Of a stretch of DNA of 64,000 nt, positions 7,697-15,547 are shown piece after piece. The notes under the pieces were generated by a model that worked only from the letters and a program-made list of their open reading frames with translations, ran no database searches and was not told the origin of the DNA. A program made the position numbers and the translations under genes. Numbering within the stretch: the first letter of the stretch is position 1; each line of letters opens with the position of its first letter. The stretch lies in contig NZ_QDAH01000006.1 in NCBI RefSeq assembly GCF_003075415.1, forward strand, positions 62,001 to 126,000. Reading direction: 5' to 3'. The stretch comes from Microvirga sp. KLBC 81. GTDB taxonomy: Bacteria > Pseudomonadota > Alphaproteobacteria > Rhizobiales > Beijerinckiaceae.

Positions 7697-8398
7697 ATGA
7701 AAATCACTTGGTTTGGACATTCCGCCTTCCGGCTCGATTTCGCCGACAAGGCCGTGCTCATCGACCCGTTCTTCACCGGCAACCCGGCTTTCGAGGGTGA
7801 CAGGGCGAAGACCATCGAAGGCGTGGGCCATATCCTGCTCACCCACGGCCATGGCGACCATGTGGGCGACACGGTGGAGATCGCGAAGGCGACAGGCGCG
7901 AAGGTCGTCACCAATTTCGAACTCTGCATGTACCTAGCGAAGCAGGGCGTTCAGAACATTGACCCGATGAATACCGGCGGCACGACGGACCAGGGCGGCT
8001 TTACCGTCACGCTTGTGCGGGCAGACCATTCGTCCGGCCTCGTGGAGATGGACGTGAACTTCCCCCTCGGCTCCGCCAACGGCATCATCGTGAAGGCGCC
8101 GGGGGAGCCCACCGTCTACCATATGGGCGATACGGATATTTTCGGCGACATGGGCCTGATCGCCGAAATCCACCAGCCGGAAGTGGCCATGGTGCCCATC
8201 GGCGACCGCTTCACCATGGGGCCGGAGGTCGCGGCCTTGGCCGTCCAGCGCTATTTCAGCGGCCTGAAGGCGGTCATTCCCTGCCACTACGCCTCCTTCC
8301 CGCCGCTCGTCCCCAATGCGGACCGGTTCGTGGCGGCCCTGGAAGGCAAGGGCGTCCAGGTCGTGGTGCCGCACAAGACCGTGGCGGTGCGGGTTTGA
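7697..8398 (+). CDS. Metal-dependent hydrolase, UPF0173 metallo-beta-lactamase-fold family
   Basis: 233 residues starting [13 protein letters not shown], the typical opening of the UPF0173/YtkL group. Metal ligands are visible as H50-x-H52-x-D54-H55 (THGHGDH), with later [16 protein letters not shown] and PCHYASFP supplying the remaining ligands. The family is a conserved metallo-hydrolase of unknown substrate; TrmB-like or RNase Z activity is not implied. AAGG seven bases before ATG 7697 supports the start. It is divergent from the sugar ABC operon and appears monocistronic, since repeats follow. Confidence 0.92.
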   Translation: MKITWFGHSAFRLDFADKAVLIDPFFTGNPAFEGDRAKTIEGVGHILLTHGHGDHVGDTVEIAKATGAKVVTNFELCMYLAKQGVQNIDPMNTGGTTDQGGFTVTLVRADHSSGLVEMDVNFPLGSANGIIVKAPGEPTVYHMGDTDIFGDMGLIAEIHQPEVAMVPIGDRFTMGPEVAALAVQRYFSGLKAVIPCHYASFPPLVPNADRFVAALEGKGVQVVVPHKTVAVRV

Positions 8399-8409
8399 CT
8401 GCCTCTCAT

Positions 8410-8602
8410 GTCATCACGGCCTTGTGCCGGTGATCTCCGTTTCCACACTCTCACCTCATCCTGAGGAGCAGCCGTCAGGCTGCGTCTCGAAGGAGGATCC
8501 AGTGCTCTCTGGAAGCTCCTTCGAGACGGTCGCTGCGCGACCTCCTCAGGATGAGGGCGGAGGGTCTTAAAACGGGATGGCCGGGACAAGCCCGGCCATG
8601 AC
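8410..8602. repeat. Composite repeat: GTCAT/ATGAC element with a complete palindrome inserted inside
   Basis: Outer arms are GTCATCACGGCCTTGTGCCGGTGAT on the left and a TGGCCGGG-acaa-GCCCGGCCA hairpin ending in ATGAC on the right. Between them sits a full copy (8454-8556) of the roughly 103-bp palindromic repeat with CCTCATCCTGAGGAG termini. The same flanks occur with half a palindrome at 17550-17649 and, more loosely, without it at 26678-26765. This fills the 305-base gap between the hydrolase and gatC. Confidence 0.85.
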
Positions 8603-8639
8603 GAAGGATGGCCGAAACGGACCTTCCCAACATCCGCCG

Positions 8640-8669
8640 TTGCCCCCTGAGGCGGGCGGGTGCTATAGC
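8640..8669 (+). promoter_or_regulatory. Candidate promoter of gatC
   Basis: TTGCCC (8640-8645) and TATAGC (8664-8669) are 18 bases apart and 35 bases before the gatC ATG. The -10 lies within a GGCGGG/CCCGCC inverted repeat. Confidence 0.45.
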
Positions 8670-8703
8670 CCGCCGATCAGATTTCCAAGGGGTATGACCA
8701 TTC

Positions 8704-8991
8704 ATGTCGGTCGATGAGAAAACGGTCCGCCGCATCGCCCATCTGGCGCGTATTGCCGTGACGGATGAGGAGGTGCCTCACCTCCAGGGCGAGCTCAACG
8801 CGATTCTCTCCTTCGTCGAGCAACTCAACGAAGTGAACGTGGACGGCGTGGAGCCCATGACTTCCGTGACGCCCATGATCATGAAGAAGCGCCAGGACGG
8901 CGTGACCGATGGCGGCCATCCTGAGAAGATCGTCCAGAACGCCCCCGCCACGGAAGACAACTTCTTCCTGGTGCCGAAAGTGGTTGAATAA
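8704..8991 (+). CDS. gatC: Asp-tRNA(Asn)/Glu-tRNA(Gln) amidotransferase subunit C
   Basis: 95 residues, normal GatC length, with the family signatures [13 protein letters not shown] near the N-terminus and [21 protein letters not shown] in the middle, ending FFLVPKVVE. GatC is the small chaperone-like belt around GatA and GatB in the cytosolic complex that converts misacylated Glu-tRNA-Gln and Asp-tRNA-Asn into the correct amides. An AAGGGG lies about 12 bases upstream of the ATG. gatA follows after a repeat-containing 126-base gap. Confidence 0.97.
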   Translation: MSVDEKTVRRIAHLARIAVTDEEVPHLQGELNAILSFVEQLNEVNVDGVEPMTSVTPMIMKKRQDGVTDGGHPEKIVQNAPATEDNFFLVPKVVE

Positions 8992-9069
8992 GGCCTCAGC
9001 CTTTTTCAACCATCCCCGGGCGAGGCAAGCGACACGCGGCCCGGGGATCTCCCGCAGAATAAGGCGTGG

Positions 9070-9095
9070 ATGGCCGGGACAAGCCCGGCCATGAC
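9070..9095. repeat. Single-hairpin copy of the GGCCGGG repeat in the gatC-gatA spacer
   Basis: A hairpin (TGGCCGGG-acaa-GCCCGGCCA, then TGAC) identical to the right arm of the composite repeats, placed 23 bases before the chosen gatA start. It supplies an ATG in frame with gatA. Confidence 0.8.
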
Positions 9096-9117
9096 GTTGG
9101 AACAGAGATCAAGTCCC

Positions 9118-10632
9118 GTGACCGAACTGACCCATCTCACGATTGCCGAAGCCCGTGAGGGCCTGAAGGCCAAGACCTTCTCCGCCACCGAGCTCGCGCA
9201 GGCCCATATCGCCGCCGTCGAGAAGGCGAGGGCGCTGAACGCCTATGTGCTCGAGACGCCCGAGAAGGCGCTCGCCATGGCCAAGGCCTCCGACGAGAAG
9301 ATCGCCAAGGGCGAGGCTCGCCCGATGGAAGGCATCCCGCTCGGCATCAAGGACCTGTTCTGCACGGAAGGCGTGGTTTCCACCGCTGCCTCCAGGATCC
9401 TCGGCAACTTCAACCCGCCTTACGAGTCCACCGTCACCCAGAACCTCTGGAACGACGGCGCCGTCATGCTCGGCAAGCTCAACATGGACGAGTTCGCCAT
9501 GGGCTCCTCCAACGAGACCAGTGCCTTCGGTCCGGTCGTGTCGCCCTGGCGCCGCGAGGGCTCGAATGTGAGTGCTGGCGCTTCGGGCCAGATCGAGGGC
9601 AAGCATCTCGTCCCCGGCGGCTCGTCCGGCGGTTCGGCGGCGGCTGTGGCCGCGCACCTCTGCCTGGGCGCGACCGCGACCGACACCGGCGGCTCGATCC
9701 GCCAGCCGGCGGCCTTCACGGGCACCGTAGGCATCAAGCCGACCTATGGCCGCGTTTCCCGCTGGGGCACGGTCGCCTTCGCCTCGTCTCTCGACCAGGC
9801 CGGCCCCATCACCCGCACGGTACGCGACGCCGCCATCATGCTGCGCTCCATGTCCGGGCCCGATGCCAAGGACACGACCTGCGTCGACTTAGCCGTTCCG
9901 GATTACGAGGCTGCCGTCACGCGCGGCGTCAAGGGGTTGAAGATCGGCATTCCGAAGGAATACCGCGTCGATGGCATGTCATCCGAGATCGAGCAGCTCT
10001 GGCACCAGGGTGCGGAATGGCTGCGCGCCGCCGGCGCCGAGATCGTCGAGGTCTCCCTGCCTCACACCAAGTATGCGCTGCCGGCCTATTACATCGTGGC
10101 CCCGGCCGAGGCCTCATCGAACCTCGCCCGTTATGACGGCGTGCGCTACGGCCTGCGCGAGAACGGCAAGGACATCGTCGATCTCTACGAGAAGACCCGC
10201 GCCGCCGGTTTCGGTCGCGAGGTCAAGCGCCGCATCATGATCGGCACCTATGTGCTCTCGGCGGGCTATTACGACGCCTATTATGTCCGCGCCCAGAAGA
10301 TCCGAACGCTGATCAAGCGCGACTTCGAGGAGGTCTATGCGCAGGGCGTTCATGCGATCCTGACGCCCGCCACGCCGTCGGCTGCCTTCGGCATCGGCGA
10401 GAAGGGCTCCGGCGATCCGGTGGAGATGTACCTCAACGACATCTTTACAGTAACCGTGAACATGGCGGGCCTTCCGGGTCTCGCCGTTCCGGCTGGCCTG
10501 GACTCGCAGGGCCTGCCGCTCGGCCTCCAGCTCATCGGCCGCGCCTTCGACGAGGAAACCCTCTTCGCCGTCGGTCAGGTGATCGAAGACGCTGCCGGAC
10601 GCATCAAGCTGCCGCAGCCCTGGTGGGCTTAA
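9118..10632 (+). CDS. gatA: Glutamyl-tRNA(Gln) amidotransferase subunit A
   Basis: 504 residues from GTG 9118 ([19 protein letters not shown]), close to the usual 490-495. The amidase signature is present: catalytic Lys78 in [10 protein letters not shown], and the Ser-cisSer-Lys triad region [13 protein letters not shown] followed by [10 protein letters not shown]. GatA hydrolyses glutamine and channels ammonia to GatB. In-frame ATGs at 9070 and 9091 lie inside a dispersed repeat hairpin, so they are unlikely to be the ancestral start, although translation from them cannot be excluded. A roughly 20-residue glycine/serine-rich insert ([16 protein letters not shown]) precedes the signature. Confidence 0.96.
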   Translation: MTELTHLTIAEAREGLKAKTFSATELAQAHIAAVEKARALNAYVLETPEKALAMAKASDEKIAKGEARPMEGIPLGIKDLFCTEGVVSTAASRILGNFNPPYESTVTQNLWNDGAVMLGKLNMDEFAMGSSNETSAFGPVVSPWRREGSNVSAGASGQIEGKHLVPGGSSGGSAAAVAAHLCLGATATDTGGSIRQPAAFTGTVGIKPTYGRVSRWGTVAFASSLDQAGPITRTVRDAAIMLRSMSGPDAKDTTCVDLAVPDYEAAVTRGVKGLKIGIPKEYRVDGMSSEIEQLWHQGAEWLRAAGAEIVEVSLPHTKYALPAYYIVAPAEASSNLARYDGVRYGLRENGKDIVDLYEKTRAAGFGREVKRRIMIGTYVLSAGYYDAYYVRAQKIRTLIKRDFEEVYAQGVHAILTPATPSAAFGIGEKGSGDPVEMYLNDIFTVTVNMAGLPGLAVPAGLDSQGLPLGLQLIGRAFDEETLFAVGQVIEDAAGRIKLPQPWWA

Positions 10633-10937
10633 ATCAAGTGGGTCCAACGGTTCCCGTCGTTCATCTCTGGGACTGGCTGCCCGCAGCCTTCGATCCGGTT
10701 CTGATCATTGTTGCCGTGCTGCTCGGCTGGAAGGCCGATCAGTTCGGCAAGATCCTGATCGCCGCCATCGCGGCGCTCGGCTTGTCGATCCTCTTGTCGT
10801 ACGTGATCAGCCTCATCGGCATTCCGTGGATCGCGCCGGTGCGCGCCGACGCGCTGACGCTGTTTCCCGTACGTTTCATCGCAGCGCTTCTCTGGGCCGG
10901 TGGTGCTTATGCGGCGCGCCGTGTGGCGAAGCGTTGA
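10623..10937 (+). CDS. Small membrane protein of unknown function
   Basis: Up to 104 residues with three probable membrane helices ([20 protein letters not shown] region, a helix before it from [13 protein letters not shown], and one near [14 protein letters not shown]) and a basic C-terminus RRVAKR. The GTG at 10623 overlaps the end of gatA; a second GTG at 10638, after the gatA stop, is equally plausible. Neither has a clear ribosome-binding site. It is followed by two strong terminators, so it is probably the last gene of the gatCA transcript. I do not recognise a family. Confidence 0.65.
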   Translation: MGLNQVGPTVPVVHLWDWLPAAFDPVLIIVAVLLGWKADQFGKILIAAIAALGLSILLSYVISLIGIPWIAPVRADALTLFPVRFIAALLWAGGAYAARRVAKR

Positions 10938-10960
10938 TGATCGTGCATTCTTAAACGACG

Positions 10961-10987
10961 AAGGCCGCGACGACGTCGCGGCCTTTG
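10961..10987 (+). terminator. Terminator 1 after gatCA unit
   Basis: An 11-bp perfect stem (10961-10971 with 10975-10985, loop GAC) followed by TTGTT; a strong hairpin with a short U tract. Confidence 0.7.
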
Positions 10988-11000
10988 TTCTGAAGGGGAG

Positions 11001-11030
11001 GCGGCGCGGATGATCTCCGCGCCGCTTTTT
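11001..11030 (+). terminator. Terminator 2 after gatCA unit
   Basis: A 10-bp GC-only stem with one A-T pair (11001-11010 with 11016-11025) and five U immediately after (11026-11030). It sits directly before the convergent end of the RTX gene. Confidence 0.85.
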
Positions 11031-11033
11031 CTT

Positions 11034-13580
11034 CTAGATGAAGAGGAAGTGGTTTGCATTGAGTATGGTCTTGTCGACATTGACCAGCTTGATGCTGTTG
11101 TTTGCGCCTAGATCAATGACCGTATCCGTTCCCGACATCGTGGTGCGGGCTATCAGCTCCTCGAAGGTGCTGAGGGAAAGACCGTTCACGTTCTTGGCGA
11201 TGGAAATGACCTCGCCCAGAGTCGCCATGTCGAAGTCCGTAACCGTGTCGGTGCCGTTTGATGCTCCGAAGTCGAAACGATCCACACCCGTGCCGCCGCT
11301 GAGTATGTCGTGGCCAGCCCCACCCCACAGGGTATCATTGCCTGAGCCACCGTTCAGCGTGTCGTTGTGATATCCGCCATCGAGCTTGTCGTTGCCGGAT
11401 GTTCCCGTCCAGATGAGTCCCGTCACGTGGTCGGGGCTCGAATAATTCGCAGTGATGATGTCGTTCGCGGGTTTCCATTGGGTGGTATAGTCGAGTTCGG
11501 AGACCCCCGCCGCTGTCATTTCCTGCTTGGATGCATAGGGATAGTAGCTCCAGAGGAAGGAGCCGCCGAGCCAGCGCCCGCCGTAGTTTTCCATCACCTT
11601 GTACAGGGCCGTGTAGGCATCCGCCTGCTCCTGGTAATCGACGGTGCCGCTGCCGCCATGAAGACCCGGATCCTTGTTGGCTCCGTCCATGCTGCGGTAG
11701 CCGACTTCGGTGAAGATGACCTGCTTGCCGTATTGATCGGAGAGAGCCTTATAGTACTCGATGGCCGATTTGCCTTGGTACAAGGTATCCCGAATCCAGC
11801 TGTTGAAATGCGGTTGAATCCAGGCATCCACCATCTGATCGACAGTCGGTGTGTTGCTGGTTGAAAGCGGAATATAGGGATTGACGCCAATGTTATCGAC
11901 AGCGTCCCAAAAACCGACCTTGGTCACTTCCTCATAGGTCGAGGAATAGGTGACCTGGCCCGAAAAGACGCTGCGCACGGCAGAGATGATATCCACCCAT
12001 TTCTGGGTGTAGGTCATCCCATCGCTGCAGACCTTGGTGGGGTCCGTCATGCTCTTCATCTCGGTGCCGACACAGATCATGGATGCACCAGCGGCCTGAG
12101 CGACCTTGGCGTATTCCACCATCATGGCCTTGTAGCTGGCGAACCAAGCTTTGGGATCGGTGGGTGCGATGTCGGCGCGCCAGACGCGGTTGTCAGTCTC
12201 GAGATGCGGCTTGAGAACCACCTTCAGACCACGTGCCGTCGCATCGAGAACAGCTTGCCGGACCTGAGCGAAGGTGTCGCTTTCACTCAACCAGGGCTTC
12301 GTTGGATCTGTGCTCAGATTGATGAGCTTCACCTCATTGCTGTATTGGTTCGCCATGAAGAAATTCGGCACGAGAGTGACGGTGTTGGCGCCGGTGGCTT
12401 TCACCTGATCCATGGCGGAAAGGCCGCCTGTCGTTTGGAAGTTGCCACCCCAATAAGAGGGTAGAGTCGTGCCCTCCCAGGTGAAGATGGATTCTCCGGT
12501 GCCGCCACCCCCGCCAGGAGGGGGCGCAGGGTCGAACTTGAACCAGTTTGCCTGAGGCGCCGTGCTATTGGCCAACGTAATCGTCGTGCCGTCGCCGAGA
12601 CCGATGACGTAATTCAAGCCCGATGAGGCGATTTGCAATTGTTCGATGCCGGTAATTCCCGTACCGGTGAGGTCGATGAGATCACCCTGCATCGCGTCGA
12701 AATCGGTGATCGTGTCCTGACCGCCCGCCTTCGCGAAGCGGAAGAGATCCGCACCTGCGCCTCCGGTCAGCACGTCATTGCCGGTGCCGCCACCGATAGT
12801 ATCGTTGCCCGCGCCACCGACGATCGTGTCATTGCCGGCCTGCCCCTGCAACAGGTTGGCACCATCGTTACCCATCATATGGTTGGCGAGTTCATTGCCC
12901 GTGCCGGACAGGTTCGCGGAGCCTGTGAGAGCGAGGTTCTCGACATTGGCGCCGAGCGTGTAGTCAAGCGCCGTCTGAACAGTGTCGTTGCCGTCACCGG
13001 CATATTCGCGAACGATGTCAGTGGCGCTGCGCACGATGTAGACGTCGTCGCCTGCGCCGCCTGCCAGCGTGTCGATGGCGCCGGTTACATTCGATCCACC
13101 ATCGAGAGTGTCATTCCCGCCGCCGGCCTGGAGCAGATTACTCCCCGCATTGCCGATCATCACGTTATTGAGGCTGTTGCCGGTGCCGTTGAGATTTGCC
13201 GTGCCTGTGAGCGTCAGATTCTCGATGTTCGAGCCGAGCGACAAGGATACGGAGGACTGTACCGTATCGATGCCTTCGCTGGCGAGTTCGGAGATGGAAT
13301 CGCGCGTGGTATCGACGATGTAAGTGTCGTTGCCCGTGCCGCCCGCCATAATGTCTGAGCCGGCACCGCCATCGAGCAGATCGTCGCCCGCACCACCATT
13401 GAGACGGTCCGTGTTATCGCCGCCGAAAAGCGTGTCATTGCCGCCGGCGCCGTTGAGGGTGTCGCCGCCGGTGCCTCCCGTAAGGGTATCGGAACCGTCC
13501 GTGCCGTTGATCAGGACGCCTGACACCTTGGAGGTGGAGCGCGCCGTCGTCGCGCTCTTGGTGAGGGTCATTGTCGCCAT
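11034..13580 (-). CDS. Secreted RTX protein with embedded TIM-barrel glycoside hydrolase (GH113-like)
   Basis: 848 residues. Residues about 27-345 are calcium-binding RTX nonapeptides (GGxGxDxLxG) mixed with ENLTLTGTANLNGTGN-type spacers. Residues about 362-711 form a TIM-barrel hydrolase with candidate acid/base E507 (VGTEM) and nucleophile E625 (FTEVGYRS). A second RTX block fills about 720-845. RTX proteins without a signal peptide leave through type I secretion, and the C-terminal RTX block fits this. The hydrolase resembles GH113-type mannanase folds, so a beta-mannan or exopolysaccharide substrate is possible but unproven. ATG 13580 is chosen for the GAAGGA nine bases upstream; GTG 13721 and ATG 13811 would add up to 77 residues. 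No secretion genes are adjacent. Confidence 0.85.
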   Translation of the reverse strand: MATMTLTKSATTARSTSKVSGVLINGTDGSDTLTGGTGGDTLNGAGGNDTLFGGDNTDRLNGGAGDDLLDGGAGSDIMAGGTGNDTYIVDTTRDSISELASEGIDTVQSSVSLSLGSNIENLTLTGTANLNGTGNSLNNVMIGNAGSNLLQAGGGNDTLDGGSNVTGAIDTLAGGAGDDVYIVRSATDIVREYAGDGNDTVQTALDYTLGANVENLALTGSANLSGTGNELANHMMGNDGANLLQGQAGNDTIVGGAGNDTIGGGTGNDVLTGGAGADLFRFAKAGGQDTITDFDAMQGDLIDLTGTGITGIEQLQIASSGLNYVIGLGDGTTITLANSTAPQANWFKFDPAPPPGGGGGTGESIFTWEGTTLPSYWGGNFQTTGGLSAMDQVKATGANTVTLVPNFFMANQYSNEVKLINLSTDPTKPWLSESDTFAQVRQAVLDATARGLKVVLKPHLETDNRVWRADIAPTDPKAWFASYKAMMVEYAKVAQAAGASMICVGTEMKSMTDPTKVCSDGMTYTQKWVDIISAVRSVFSGQVTYSSTYEEVTKVGFWDAVDNIGVNPYIPLSTSNTPTVDQMVDAWIQPHFNSWIRDTLYQGKSAIEYYKALSDQYGKQVIFTEVGYRSMDGANKDPGLHGGSGTVDYQEQADAYTALYKVMENYGGRWLGGSFLWSYYPYASKQEMTAAGVSELDYTTQWKPANDIITANYSSPDHVTGLIWTGTSGNDKLDGGYHNDTLNGGSGNDTLWGGAGHDILSGGTGVDRFDFGASNGTDTVTDFDMATLGEVISIAKNVNGLSLSTFEELIARTTMSGTDTVIDLGANNSIKLVNVDKTILNANHFLFI

Positions 13581-13970
13581 ATAGGCGTCCTTCTCGACCG
13601 AGACGGTGCTGTACCTCTTTACCGGCAGAAGGGTCTTGGTACCCGCAAGGTCACCTTTGGCTTTCTCAGCCCAGGTGTGAATGGCAAAGACAGAGGAGAG
13701 CTTCTTTTTCCTGGTCGACACGGGAGTATCTCGCTGAAGGCCTGATCCGAAAATCGGGGCAATTGCAATCATGCATGAAGCTCGGCCGAGATGGCTGTCT
13801 GATTCATGCAATGCTATAAAGTTATATCATAGCGAACTTGAATCCTAGTTGGTGGTAATTGCATCAGTGCAAAAAATGCAGCCGGACTTTGCGCGGTGAG
13901 CGTGTTCTCAGGTCTGGGAAATGCCTGTTCGGTCGAGGCTTTGGGTGGTCGTATTCCTTTATGCTGGTCA
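13581..13970. other. Spacer upstream of the RTX gene
   Basis: About 390 bases between the RTX gene and the terminator of the next minus-strand gene. Its first part is an open frame continuous with the RTX gene (possible N-terminal extension to 13811). The remainder is AT-richer and should contain the RTX promoter, but I could not pick a convincing -35/-10 pair. Confidence 0.4.
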
Positions 13971-13999
13971 AAAGAAGAGGGCCTGACCAAGTCAGGCCC
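13971..13999 (-). terminator. Terminator of the 175-residue hypothetical gene
   Basis: A 9-bp stem (13991-13999 with 13979-13987, 3-base loop) followed on the minus strand by a UCUUCUUUU tract. Confidence 0.8.
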
Positions 14000-14056
14000 T
14001 TGTGATGCAGCGTACGCCGGATGCGAGATCACTGCTGCGGGGAAGCCGGGGCCGAT
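13971..14056. repeat. Duplicated gene tail plus terminator, copy A
   Basis: This segment closely matches 14814-14898. On the minus strand it encodes the final ASAPASPQQ and stop of the gene at 14875-15210, followed by the same terminator hairpin. Here it lies just after the stop of a different gene (14060-14587), so it is a non-coding relic of a duplication. Confidence 0.8.
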
Positions 14057-14059
14057 GCC

Positions 14060-14587
14060 CTAGGTTTCTGCAAGTCCTGCGCCGGATCCTGCCGGGTTCC
14101 CCAGCGCTGCTGCGATATCTGCGAGCGTCGCCTTTTCAGCGTCGCTCACCGCTACGCCGCCGAAGCCGAGGAAGCCGCCTTCCTTGCCCGCTTCCGCGGA
14201 TTTTCGCGCCACACTCCAAATCCAGGATTTGAAGGCCGCTGCCTCGTCGGGCGCCTTGGCGTCGAGCAGGCTCGAGATCGCGGTCAATTCCTCGATGGCC
14301 TTGCGCTTGATGTCGGCGAACTGGCTGCCCTTGAACTGCGCCTGAAAGGAATGGCGCACGGCATCCCGCGTGTCCGCATTCGAGATGTCGTCAGCCACCG
14401 CCTTCACGAGAGGGTTCGCCTGCGCGTCCTGCTTGGCTTCGAGAAGTGCCCAGCCGCTCGACATGGATTCCTGGAGCAGGCTCCAGAGCCCGCCGGGGTC
14501 CGCGGCGGTAATCGCCATACTGGCCACTACCGGGCTTGCAACGAGACGGGACCATTCCTCGGGGGTGAAGCTCGATTTGCTTGCCAT
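14060..14587 (-). CDS. Hypothetical cytosolic helical protein
   Basis: 175 residues (MASKSSFTPEEWSRLVASP...) with no signal peptide and no membrane helix. It is predicted to be mostly helical, with recurring alanine-rich amphipathic segments and a GGFLGFGGVAVSDAEKATL motif near the C-terminus. The opening FTPEEW and the late VSDAEKATLADIAAALG suggest a small four-helix fold. I do not recognise a named family. It has its own terminator, which is part of a segment duplicated from the next gene downstream on the map, suggesting the gene was placed here by a duplication or recombination event. Confidence 0.75.
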   Translation of the reverse strand: MASKSSFTPEEWSRLVASPVVASMAITAADPGGLWSLLQESMSSGWALLEAKQDAQANPLVKAVADDISNADTRDAVRHSFQAQFKGSQFADIKRKAIEELTAISSLLDAKAPDEAAAFKSWIWSVARKSAEAGKEGGFLGFGGVAVSDAEKATLADIAAALGNPAGSGAGLAET

Positions 14588-14656
14588 CGCTATGCTCCTG
14601 ATGCGGTGCCTTGGGGGGTCGACAGGCGTAACCGCTCAAGCTTCGGCTTTGTTCCT

Positions 14657-14794
14657 AGCGCATCGTGCTTAAAAAGTGGCCCCGGTTTTCACTGACGTGG
14701 ACCTCCGGTTCCGCTTTCAATGATGCGCGGCTCTATGGAGGGAGCATCGGATGAATCCCGAAAGTGCAAATCCACTTTTGGTCCGAGGCTCTAG
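14657..14794. repeat. Dispersed repeat with AAAAGTGG arms, copy 1
   Basis: Begins AGCGCATCGTGC, then AAAAAGTGGCCCCGGTTTTC, a central TGATGCGC, an AGCATCGG block, then AATCCACTTTT and ends GAGGCTCTAG. The same order of blocks occurs at 15411-15528 and, diverged, at 44648-44822. It fills most of the gap between the two small genes. Confidence 0.75.
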
Positions 14795-14813
14795 CTGGGC
14801 AGGGCTTTGAGCC

Positions 14814-14844
14814 AAAAGAAAAGGGCCTGACCGGGGTCAGGCCC
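14814..14844 (-). terminator. Terminator of the small anchored protein gene (copy B of the duplicated tail)
   Basis: A 9-bp stem (14836-14844 with 14823-14831) followed on the minus strand by UUUUCUUUU (14814-14822). It is the near-identical partner of the hairpin at 13979-13999. Confidence 0.88.
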
Positions 14845-14874
14845 TTGTGACGCAGCATTACGCTGGACGCGAGA

Positions 14875-15210
14875 TTACTGCTGCGGGGAAGCTGGGGCCG
14901 ACGGAGAGGCCGGGGCCGGCGAAGCAGGTGCCGGGGTGGTCGGAGTGGCCGGAGCCGTGGACGAACCGCCCGTGGCGCCCGTGCCGCTCGAGCCCGTGGC
15001 CGGCGAAGAGCTTTCCGTCTGCGTGCCGGTGCTGCCGGTCGTGCTGGGCTCGTTGCCGCCATCATAGAAAAGGAAAGCCAGCAGGCCCAGGGCGATAACA
15101 AGACCGCCGATCACGTAAGCAAGAGTATTGGAACCGCGACGGTCCGTATCGTAGACGTTGGTCTCACGATTGTAGACGTTCGGTTCGCGATCCATGGGAT
15201 CCATAGCCAT
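14875..15210 (-). CDS. Small single-pass membrane protein with Ser/Thr/Pro/Ala-rich tail
   Basis: 111 residues from ATG 15210, which has AAGGAGC seven bases upstream. An N-terminal polar segment carries a twofold repeat (PNVYNRET / TNVYDTDR). One membrane helix follows (SNTLAYVIGGLVIALGLLAFLFY), then a low-complexity tail of Ser, Thr, Gly, Pro and Ala to the C-terminus (SAPASPQQ). The tail would lie in the periplasm and resembles wall-spanning or glycosylated linkers. Function unknown. Its 3' end and terminator are duplicated downstream at 13971-14056. Confidence 0.8.
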   Translation of the reverse strand: MAMDPMDREPNVYNRETNVYDTDRRGSNTLAYVIGGLVIALGLLAFLFYDGGNEPSTTGSTGTQTESSSPATGSSGTGATGGSSTAPATPTTPAPASPAPASPSAPASPQQ

Positions 15211-15410
15211 TTTTAAGCTCCTTGACCGTTTTACCTCCCGTTCAACGCCTGATATTGGATGCGGTTTCATGCCAGCGTGGCAATTATCTTAAGTCCCTGT
15301 ACATAAATCATAATTAATCTTAGCCTTATGAGGCGCTAATCTGAACGTCTGTTCATCTCGAAAGGGGTTGACCCGATTTCGCGTCGCTCTTACTCCGGGC
15401 AGGAAACACA

Positions 15411-15528
15411 AGCGCATCGTGCGGAAAAGTGGACCCGGTTTTCCGCGTCACATGATGCGCTCGTTAATGGAAGCAAGCATCGGACCGATCCCAAAAGTGG
15501 AATCCACTTTTCACGTCCGATGCTTTAG
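15411..15528. repeat. Dispersed repeat with AAAAGTGG arms, copy 2
   Basis: AGCGCATCGTGCGGAAAAGTGG, then CCGGTTTTCCG, TGATGCGC, AGCATCGG, AAAAGTGGAATCCACTTTT and GATGCTTTAG. The segment contains a perfect AAAAGTGG-AAT-CCACTTTT hairpin. It ends 19 bases before gatB and occupies the 337-base gap before that gene. Confidence 0.8.
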
Positions 15529-15547
15529 AGATAAAGGCGCACGGCTT

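Noticed and set aside
7565-7861. N-terminal extension of the sugar-binding protein
   Set aside because: The ribosome-binding site and signal peptide place the start at 7564; the upstream codons overlap the divergent hydrolase gene.
8410-8602. CRISPR array
   Set aside because: Repeats here are inverted, not direct, with no regular spacers; no cas genes are present anywhere in the window.
8575-9117. Small peptides containing MAGTSPAMT or similar
   Set aside because: These arise from translation of the GGCCGGG hairpin repeats, the same peptide appearing wherever the repeat lies.
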